This document shows positions 8,589 to 16,434 of a stretch of DNA of 33,345 nt, piece by piece. Every line of letters begins with the position of its first letter. Position 1 is the stretch's first letter. The stretch comes from an uncultured bacterium (GTDB lineage: Bacteria; Patescibacteriota; Minisyncoccia; Phycocordibacterales; CAIZLB01). The notes under the pieces were generated by a model. The model saw nothing but the letters and a program-made list of their open reading frames with translations, was not told the origin of the DNA and searched no databases. The stretch lies in the NCBI GenBank assembly GCA_903821355.1, contig CAIJKW010000031.1, forward strand, positions 1-33,345, in the 5' to 3' direction. A program made the translations under genes and the position numbers.

Positions 8589-11500
8589 ATGAATATAAAA
8601 AATCCATTAAGCGCAAAACATAAAGAAAAAGGAATAGATGATTTTAGCTCTATCGTTCTTAAAATTGCTTCACCTGATAAGGTTAGAGATTGGTCATATG
8701 GCGAGGTTACAAAGCCGGAGACAATGAACTATAGAACTCAAAGAAGTGAGAAGAATGGTTTGTTTGATGAAAAAATCTTTGGACCAGAGAGAGACTTTGA
8801 ATGTTATTGTGGAAAATACAAGGGTATTAGATACAAGGGAATTGTTTGTGAAAAATGTGGTGTTGAATTAACTAGATCAATTGTAAGACGTGAAAGAATG
8901 GGTCACATTGAACTTTGTGTTCCTGTTTCTCATATTTGGTACTTAAGAACAATGCCATCTCGTGTTGCTCAAGTTCTTGGAATGAGTCAAGGCGATGTTG
9001 AGAAAGTTGTATACTTTGCAGGTTACCTAGTTACCAATGTTCACGAAGAAGAAAAAAATAGACTTCTTAAAGAACTAGATGGTGAATTCAAAAATAAAGT
9101 AAAAACTGTTACTGATGAAAAAACAAAAGAAGCTCTAACTGATCTTTTGATGTCCGCAAAGCGCGATATTGAAAGTATTCAAGTTGGTAGAGTTTTGGAT
9201 GAGAATCAATATCACAAATTCTCTTTGAGATTTGGTATTGCTTTTGAAGCTGGAATTGGTGCTGAGGCAGTTTACAATATTTTCAAGAATCTTGATTTGT
9301 CAAAACTTTTGGTTCAACTAGAAGCTGATTTTCATAAAGTTAGTGCAGCTGATCGCGAGAAAATGATTAAGAGACTTGCTTTGGTTAAATCAATGGTTAG
9401 ATCTAAGATTCGTCCAGAATGGATGTTCCTTACCGCTCTTCCTGTTATTCCTGCAGCACTTCGTCCTATGGTTGCTCTTGAAGGAGGACGTCACGCTACA
9501 TCAGATGTTAACGATCTATACAGACGTGTAATCAACAGAAATAATCGTCTAAAGAAGCTTAAGGAAATTAATGCTCCTGACGTGATTCTTAGAAACGAAA
9601 AGCGTATTTTGCAAGAAGCTGTTGACGCTTTGATTGATAATACAATTAGACACGGAAATGCATCTTTTGCAGGATTGAATGCTGCACAAAGAAGACCACT
9701 TAAGTCTCTTGCTGATAACCTAAAGGGTAAAAGAGGATTGTTCCGTCAAAACCTTTTGGGAAAGCGTGTTGACTACTCAGGACGTTCTGTAATTGTTGTT
9801 GGACCTAATCTTAAGCTTGATCAATGTGGAGTTCCAAAGCATATGGCACTTGAGTTGTTTAGACCATTTGTTGTATCAGAACTTATCAAAAAAGAAATGG
9901 CTTTCAACATTAGAGGTGCATCTAAATTAATTGACGATGGTATTCCTGAAGTTTGGGCTATTCTTGAAAACGTTATTAAGGACAAATATGTTCTTCTAAA
10001 CCGTGCACCTACACTTCACAGACTTTCTATTCAAGCTTTCAAACCAGTTCTAATTGAAGGAAATGCTATTCAGATTCACCCACTAGTTTGTTCTCCTTTT
10101 AACGCGGACTTTGATGGTGACACAATGGCCATTCACGTCCCACTATCAGAAGAAGCTCAAATGGAAGCTAAAGAAATCATGGCGGCTGATAAGAATATTC
10201 TAAAGCCAGGATCAGGAGACCCAACAGTTACTGCAAAGCTTTTGGATATTGTCCTTGGTTCATTCTGGATGTCTAGATTTATCGAAGGAGATAAGGGAGA
10301 AGGAAATTACTATGGAAGTGTTGACGATGCTATACAAGCACTTAGTTTTGATGCGCTTTCTTACAGAGCAAAGATTAATATCGTTGCTCCTGATGAAGAA
10401 AAGTATGGAGAAAACAGAGGAAAAATGTTTGAGACAAGTATTGGAAGAATTTTGTTCAACAATGTTTTGCCAGCAAGTCAGGCTTTCATAAACAAGGAAA
10501 TAACAAAGTCAGTACTTAACACAATTATTGACGATATTATCTCAGTTGAAGGTATTGATAAGGTTGCACCATTTATTGACGCACTAAAAGACTTTGGATT
10601 TAAATATCTAACAAAATCTGGTGTTACTTGGGGTATGGATGACATTAACGTTCCAGAAGGAAAGGCTGCTCTTGTGAAAATTGCTGAAGGAAAATCTCTA
10701 GAAGTTCTTGAGCAATACAATGAAGGTCTTATCTCTAAAGAAGAAAAACATAGAAAGAACGTTTCTATTTGGCAAGACACAAAATCTCAAATTGAGAAAT
10801 TGGTTGGAGATAGCTTGGATAAAAATGGTCCAGTTTACGATATGGTTATCTCAGGTGCCAGAGGTTCTATGGGTCAACTTAACCAAATGGTTGGTATGGC
10901 TGGACTTATTGCAAATGCTCAAGGAGAGACATTGGAACTTCCAATTATTTCTTCGTTCAAAGAAGGATTTTCACCTGTTGAATATTTCATTTCATCTCAC
11001 GGTGCCAGAAAGGGTATGACAGACACCGCGCTTAACACCGCTAAGTCAGGATATCTAACTAGAAAGCTATTCGTTGTTGCACAAAGTGTGATGATTACAG
11101 AAGAGGACTGTGGAACAAAAGAAGGAATTGTAGTGAATAGAGTTGGTTCATCAGGAATCGTCTTGACTATGTTAAAGATTGCAACAGGACGTGTCCTTGC
11201 AAAAGATATCGTAAATGAAGCTGGCGAGGTTCTATTCAAGAGAAATCACATGGTTACAAAAGAGGATGCAAAATTGCTCGATAAGCAAGACATATCAGAA
11301 ATTTTTGTTAGATCTCCGCTTGTATGTAAAACACCAGGAGGAATTTGTAGAATGTGTTATGGATCAGACCTTGGTAAGGGCGAGCTTGTTGAGACAGGAG
11401 AGGCAGTTGGAACAATTGCCGCACAAGCTGTTGGAGAGCCTGGAACTCAGCTTACTATGCGTACTTTCCACTCAGGAGGAGTTGCTATTGTAGGAGGAGA

Positions 11501-12299
11501 TATTACAGCTGGACTTCCTCGTGTTGAAGAAATTTTCGAGAAGAGAAATCCAAAGAACTCATCTGTTGTTGTAACTCACGATGGTATGATTACAGATATC
11601 AAAGAAGTTGGAAAAGAAAAAATCATTAAACTTCTTCCTGATGTTCCTACAAAGAGTAAGAAGGGAAGTGAAATTGAATACTCATGTCACTATGCTCGTA
11701 TTCCTCTAGTTAAAATTGGTCAACATGTATCAAGGGGAGACATCATAACAGATGGTCACTCAAACATTGAAGATTTGTTTACCTATGCAGGACAAGCTCG
11801 TACTCAAGAGTATATTATTTCTGAGGTTAAGAAGATTTATGAACTACAAGGAGAAAATGTTTCAAGAAAGCATATTGAAATTATTGTTCGCCAAATGTTC
11901 TCTCGTATAAAGATTAAAGTTGCTGGAGACACACAATTTGCTATTGGAGATATTGTTGAGCAATTTGAATTGGATCAAGAGAACAGAAGAGTTAAGGACC
12001 TTGTTAAGGGAGCAGAGTTTATCGAGGCGAAGGGAGATCCAATCGTACTCGGTATTACAGAGGCCTCACTTACAAGAAGAAGTTTCCTTTCAGCTGCTTC
12101 TTTCCAACACACAAACAGAATGCTTATCAACGCATCTCTAAAGGCTCAGAAAGATCCACTATACGGTATAATGGAAAACGTAATCATTGGACGATTGATT
12201 CCTGCAGGATCAGGATTCAAGGGTAGTGAAAAGTGGAAAATGATTGAGAAATTAAGAGAGGTAGTTTTGGAGGAGGAAGGAATAGTGGACGGTATTTAG
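8589..12299 (+). CDS. rpoC: DNA-directed RNA polymerase subunit beta'
   Basis: 1236 aa; CxC...CxxC zinc site, LGKRVDYSGRSVIVVGP, catalytic NADFDGD. Confidence 0.98.
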   Translation: MNIKNPLSAKHKEKGIDDFSSIVLKIASPDKVRDWSYGEVTKPETMNYRTQRSEKNGLFDEKIFGPERDFECYCGKYKGIRYKGIVCEKCGVELTRSIVRRERMGHIELCVPVSHIWYLRTMPSRVAQVLGMSQGDVEKVVYFAGYLVTNVHEEEKNRLLKELDGEFKNKVKTVTDEKTKEALTDLLMSAKRDIESIQVGRVLDENQYHKFSLRFGIAFEAGIGAEAVYNIFKNLDLSKLLVQLEADFHKVSAADREKMIKRLALVKSMVRSKIRPEWMFLTALPVIPAALRPMVALEGGRHATSDVNDLYRRVINRNNRLKKLKEINAPDVILRNEKRILQEAVDALIDNTIRHGNASFAGLNAAQRRPLKSLADNLKGKRGLFRQNLLGKRVDYSGRSVIVVGPNLKLDQCGVPKHMALELFRPFVVSELIKKEMAFNIRGASKLIDDGIPEVWAILENVIKDKYVLLNRAPTLHRLSIQAFKPVLIEGNAIQIHPLVCSPFNADFDGDTMAIHVPLSEEAQMEAKEIMAADKNILKPGSGDPTVTAKLLDIVLGSFWMSRFIEGDKGEGNYYGSVDDAIQALSFDALSYRAKINIVAPDEEKYGENRGKMFETSIGRILFNNVLPASQAFINKEITKSVLNTIIDDIISVEGIDKVAPFIDALKDFGFKYLTKSGVTWGMDDINVPEGKAALVKIAEGKSLEVLEQYNEGLISKEEKHRKNVSIWQDTKSQIEKLVGDSLDKNGPVYDMVISGARGSMGQLNQMVGMAGLIANAQGETLELPIISSFKEGFSPVEYFISSHGARKGMTDTALNTAKSGYLTRKLFVVAQSVMITEEDCGTKEGIVVNRVGSSGIVLTMLKIATGRVLAKDIVNEAGEVLFKRNHMVTKEDAKLLDKQDISEIFVRSPLVCKTPGGICRMCYGSDLGKGELVETGEAVGTIAAQAVGEPGTQLTMRTFHSGGVAIVGGDITAGLPRVEEIFEKRNPKNSSVVVTHDGMITDIKEVGKEKIIKLLPDVPTKSKKGSEIEYSCHYARIPLVKIGQHVSRGDIITDGHSNIEDLFTYAGQARTQEYIISEVKKIYELQGENVSRKHIEIIVRQMFSRIKIKVAGDTQFAIGDIVEQFELDQENRRVKDLVKGAEFIEAKGDPIVLGITEASLTRRSFLSAASFQHTNRMLINASLKAQKDPLYGIMENVIIGRLIPAGSGFKGSEKWKMIEKLREVVLEEEGIVDGI

Positions 12300-12412
12300 T
12301 CGGTTCGGGCGATCCTGAATCATGATGAACACACCTTGTATCAGATAAAAAGTGTTCTAACATGGTACTTAAGACAGGGTGAGTTGAAGTGGGTTTGGTT
12401 ACTAAAAACAAT

Positions 12413-14338
12413 ATGTCATCAGCCGCTCAAACAATAAAAGAAAGGCTCGGCATTGCAGAGGTTGTCGGAGCTTACATAAAGATTGAAAAGACAGGTGCGA
12501 ATTACAAAGCGCGCTGTCCTTTTCATAATGAAAAAACTCCGTCGTTCTTTATTTCTCCAGCTAGAAATAATTACTATTGTTTTGGATGTGGTGCAAAGGG
12601 CGATATATTTACCTTCGTTGAAGAATTTGAAAAAATAGATTTTCTTGGCGCGCTTAAAATATTGGCAGAAAAGGCTGGTGTTGAATTGGCGCAATTTCAG
12701 CACGATAGAAGCAAAGAGTCTGAATTTGATAAATTCAGAAGTATTCTGGAAACGGCAACTGTTTTTTACGAAGAACAGTTGCATGGAAACTCGTCTGCAA
12801 AATTTGCCCTAGACTATCTTTTAGAAAGAGGTTTAACCGATGAGACAATTAAAACATGGAGAATAGGTCTTGCTTCAAATGAATGGAGAAATTTGGGTGA
12901 CTATTTGAGATCTAAAAATATCTCCAATGTAGAAATGGAGAAGGTTGGATTAATCAAACAAACAGGGACAAGCGTCTATGATAGATTCAGAGAAAGAATA
13001 ATGTTTCCTTTGTTTGATTCATCGGGTAGGGTTGTTGGATATTCTGGAAGGTATATTAAATTTCCTAAGGCCAAGATGCCTTCTTCGTCCAATTCATCCT
13101 CTGCATCTTCCAACTCCACTTCCTCCGGTTCCGCTTCCTCCACCTCCGCCGAACAATCAACGGATGAAAGCAAAGAACCACCAAAATATCTGAACAGTCC
13201 AGATGGACCGCTCTTCAATAAATCTGAAATTCTTTATGGATATCATAAGGCCAAGGAAGGTATCAGAAAATTTGGTTATGCCGTTTTGGTTGAAGGACAA
13301 TTTGATATGTTGATGTGCCATCAAGCGGGGTTCAATAATACCGTTGCAACATCAGGCACATCACTCACAGCGCTTCATTTGGAGAAGATAAAGAGGTTAA
13401 CTGACAACACAATGATTGTTTACGATGCTGACAAGGCCGGCCTCAAAGCTTCCCTCAGAGCCTGGGAGTTGGCGCTTTCTTTGGGGATGGATGTTAAAAT
13501 CGCATCACTTCCAAAAGGAGAAGATCCCGCGTCGCTGATTCTAGAAGATAAAGAAAAATTTAAGAATTGTCTTAAAAACGCCAAGCATATCATTGATTTT
13601 TATTTGGATATCTTGGATGGAGAAGGTAAGACTGGGAGAGAATTGTGGAAGGCGGTTGAGGTAGAGGTTTTGCCTTACGTTCTCGCAATAGAAAGTTCAA
13701 TAGATAGAGCGCACTTTATAAATAGAATTAGCATGAGAACAGATATTCAAGAGGCTGATTTGAGAGCGGAGTTGGAGAGGTTGATGATAAAAAACAGAAG
13801 CCTAAATTCTGGTGGTTCAGGCAATACTGGCGTAGGAAATGGCGATGGGGGAGCTAGCGGCACAGGAAAAGGAGCGGTCCATAATGAAACTGTTTCTGAC
13901 CATTCAATTATAAAGGGAATTGACGATTTAAGTGATAGCGATAAAAAAACTCTAGACAGACTGATTGGATTGATATTGTGGCTTAGAGATTCTGCAAATG
14001 AAAGTAAAGCAGAAGAGGTGCTGAAAAGATCAGGGACTTTCTTGGATGAAATTAGTAAAAAATATTTTGACGAAAGAATTTCTTCGTCACCAACAGAACT
14101 TTCATTTGAAGCAGAAGTTTTATTTGCAGGCAGTACTAAACTTGATCACGATATAGAGGAACTGTTGCTAGAAATTGAAGAGAGATCGCTAAAACAAACA
14201 TTATCTGTTTTGATGAATAATCTCAATAAAATGGAGAAATTGCAAAAGAAAGATGAGGCTATGGAGATTTTAAAAGAGTGCCAAAATGTCTCGTTAAAAT
14301 TATCAGAAGTGCAAAGAAAAAAGAAATTGTATGGATAA
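12413..14338 (+). CDS. dnaG: DNA primase with Ser-rich and Gly-rich insertions
   Basis: CPFHNEKTPSFFISPARNNYYCFGCGAKGD zinc finger, VLVEGQFDMLMCHQAGF TOPRIM core; alternative GTG start 12389. Confidence 0.95.
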   Translation: MSSAAQTIKERLGIAEVVGAYIKIEKTGANYKARCPFHNEKTPSFFISPARNNYYCFGCGAKGDIFTFVEEFEKIDFLGALKILAEKAGVELAQFQHDRSKESEFDKFRSILETATVFYEEQLHGNSSAKFALDYLLERGLTDETIKTWRIGLASNEWRNLGDYLRSKNISNVEMEKVGLIKQTGTSVYDRFRERIMFPLFDSSGRVVGYSGRYIKFPKAKMPSSSNSSSASSNSTSSGSASSTSAEQSTDESKEPPKYLNSPDGPLFNKSEILYGYHKAKEGIRKFGYAVLVEGQFDMLMCHQAGFNNTVATSGTSLTALHLEKIKRLTDNTMIVYDADKAGLKASLRAWELALSLGMDVKIASLPKGEDPASLILEDKEKFKNCLKNAKHIIDFYLDILDGEGKTGRELWKAVEVEVLPYVLAIESSIDRAHFINRISMRTDIQEADLRAELERLMIKNRSLNSGGSGNTGVGNGDGGASGTGKGAVHNETVSDHSIIKGIDDLSDSDKKTLDRLIGLILWLRDSANESKAEEVLKRSGTFLDEISKKYFDERISSSPTELSFEAEVLFAGSTKLDHDIEELLLEIEERSLKQTLSVLMNNLNKMEKLQKKDEAMEILKECQNVSLKLSEVQRKKKLYG

Positions 14339-14447
14339 TATTGTAGTTGTAGAATATGACCCCTGTCTTAAAACAAAGGCTTATGGTAGGTTGGGAGGGG
14401 TGTAATATTTCACATATTATGATATGATTTCTTAAATAAAAAGTGTT

Positions 14448-15929
14448 ATGCCAAATAGCGCAAAAAACAAAAAATTGAATAAGAAAGCGATGAAAAGCGC
14501 TACAAAAAAAAGCGTTATCAAAACAAAAACTGTTTTAAAAAATAAGGCAAAAGTGTCCACAAAGACCATAAAGTCTGTTTCAAATAAAAGTACAAAAATA
14601 AATAATAATAAAAAATTGATTAAAAAAACGCCTAAAAAAACTGGAGATATGAAGTTGTCAAAAAAGAAAGATATTAAGCCAGTAAAAAAGGCGGTAATTA
14701 AGGTTGTGAAAAAAGTTGCAAAAGTTGCAAAGGTTGCAAAGGTTGCAAAGGTTGCAAAAGCTGACAAACCAGCCAAGGTTAAAAAGCCTGCTGTTAAAGT
14801 TTTGAAAAAAACTGATAAGTCAGCTTTTCACGCAACAAAAACAAATGCAAAAGGTAAGACTTCTACATGGGAGGAAAGAGCAACTATTTTACTTACCCGC
14901 GGACGCGATAGAGGTTTTGTCACTTACGATGAGATTTTAAAAGAGTTTCCAAATATTGAAGAAGATATAATGTTCTTGGATGTTCTGTATGAGAAATTAC
15001 AAACAGCAGGAATTGATGTTCTTGAAGGAGGGGGAATGCTTGATGTAAATAATCAAGAGGACAATTTACTTAAGAAATATGCCATCAGTAAAAATGATTC
15101 AAATTATGATTCAATTCAAATGTATCTTAAGGAGATTGGACAATACCCATTGATCAGTGGATCAGAAGAAAAAGATCTCGCAAAAAGAATTGCAAATGGA
15201 GATAAAGAAGCAGAAGGTTTGCTTGCAAAGGCAAACTTGAGACTGGTGGTTTCTATCGCAAAAAAATATGCAAACAGAAGTCCTGATCTTACACTACTGG
15301 ATTTGATTCAAGAGGGAAATATAGGCTTATTTAAGGCCGTAGATAAGTTTGATTGGTCTAAGGGTTTTAAGTTTTCAACTTATGCAACATGGTGGATTAG
15401 ACAATCAATTACTCGTGCGCTTGCTGATCAATCAAGAACAATTAGAGTTCCGGTTCACATGGTTGAGACTATCGCAAAATATAAACAAGTTTTGAGACGT
15501 CTAACGCAAGACTTGGGACGTGACCCATTGCCTGAAGAAATTGCAATGGAGATGGGAATTGATGTTGAAAAAATTTATACAATTGAAAAAATTGATCAGA
15601 CAACAGTTTCTTTGGATGCGTCTGTTGGCGATGATGATGACAAGTCAACATTTGGAGATTTTATTGCTGATGAAAAAATTCTTTCACCTGATCAAGAAGC
15701 ATCAAGAAGAATTCTAGCAGATCAAGTGAAAGAAATTCTTGGAGATTTGTCAGAGAAGGAGCGTGAGATTTTGATGTTGAGACACGGGCTAGCGGATGGG
15801 ATTCAACACACGTTGGAAGAGGTAGGAAAAATGTTTGGTGTTACTCGTGAGCGTATTAGACAAATTGAAGCTAAGGCACATGAGAAGATTAGACAGCATG
15901 ATAAGGTGAATAGATTGAAGAATTACTAA
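14448..15929 (+). CDS. rpoD: Primary sigma factor (sigma70) with a Lys/Ala-rich N-terminal extension
   Basis: [58 protein letters not shown], region 4.2 [13 protein letters not shown]. Confidence 0.95.
   Translation: MPNSAKNKKLNKKAMKSATKKSVIKTKTVLKNKAKVSTKTIKSVSNKSTKINNNKKLIKKTPKKTGDMKLSKKKDIKPVKKAVIKVVKKVAKVAKVAKVAKVAKADKPAKVKKPAVKVLKKTDKSAFHATKTNAKGKTSTWEERATILLTRGRDRGFVTYDEILKEFPNIEEDIMFLDVLYEKLQTAGIDVLEGGGMLDVNNQEDNLLKKYAISKNDSNYDSIQMYLKEIGQYPLISGSEEKDLAKRIANGDKEAEGLLAKANLRLVVSIAKKYANRSPDLTLLDLIQEGNIGLFKAVDKFDWSKGFKFSTYATWWIRQSITRALADQSRTIRVPVHMVETIAKYKQVLRRLTQDLGRDPLPEEIAMEMGIDVEKIYTIEKIDQTTVSLDASVGDDDDKSTFGDFIADEKILSPDQEASRRILADQVKEILGDLSEKEREILMLRHGLADGIQHTLEEVGKMFGVTRERIRQIEAKAHEKIRQHDKVNRLKNY
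14715..14759 (+). repeat. 9-bp tandem repeat (five units, gttgcaaag/a) in rpoD
   Basis: Encodes (VAK)n in the N-terminal extension. Confidence 0.85.
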
Positions 15930-15942
15930 AAATGGAACGAGG

Positions 15943-15975
15943 AATGCCCCGGCCGCCTAAAGCGGCCGGGGCATT
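15943..15975. terminator. Strong GC-rich bidirectional terminator-like hairpin
   Basis: AATGCCCCGGCCGC-CTAAA-GCGGCCGGGGCATT between convergent genes. Confidence 0.75.
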
Positions 15976-16006
15976 GAGTTGAGACAGGAAGAGAGTTTGA
16001 GTTTCC

Positions 16007-16249
16007 TCACGTTCCAAACTCGACATTGTCAGGGAATGACCCATTGGCGTTGGTGTGGCCGAATGGGTTGATGTTGGCGCCGTTCGTCATATGTTCTCGT
16101 GTGCTGCCGTGAAGTCTTGTCTCAGCAAGGAGACTTTGTGCGCCTGCTGTCATGACGACACATCCTCCTCCTATTCCACCGCGAAAAGTTTTAAAAAGTC
16201 CTCTCGCCGCTCTTGGTGCCGCTGTCGCTGTTGAATTTTTTTTGCTCAT
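16007..16249 (-). CDS. Small orphan protein, Gly/Ala-rich, unknown function
   Basis: 80-aa ORF, less AT-rich than its surroundings, promoter at 16344-16372, structured leader, terminator downstream. Confidence 0.5.
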   Translation of the reverse strand: MSKKNSTATAAPRAARGLFKTFRGGIGGGCVVMTAGAQSLLAETRLHGSTREHMTNGANINPFGHTNANGSFPDNVEFGT

Positions 16250-16343
16250 GATCGCTTTGTATTTTAGAGGTTAAATCGGTATTCACAAAGACCATTGCCA
16301 GCACTCACTGACAAGCTTATCTTAAAAAGACCGATTTGTAATT

Positions 16344-16372
16344 ACGATAACACAAGTAGATATCTATGTAAA
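16344..16372 (-). promoter_or_regulatory. Promoter of the 16249 minus-strand gene
   Basis: Minus strand TTTACA-17-TATCGT. Confidence 0.5.
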
Positions 16373-16434
16373 ATATAGATGTTTGAGTTTAAAATAATTT
16401 CTGAAATTTGTTATACGATTTAAACTGTTAATTT

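Noticed and set aside
14432-14776. Minus-strand 114-aa ORF rich in F/A/T/L
   Set aside because: Complement of the Lys/Ala repeat region of rpoD; hydrophobicity is an artefact of poly-Lys codons.
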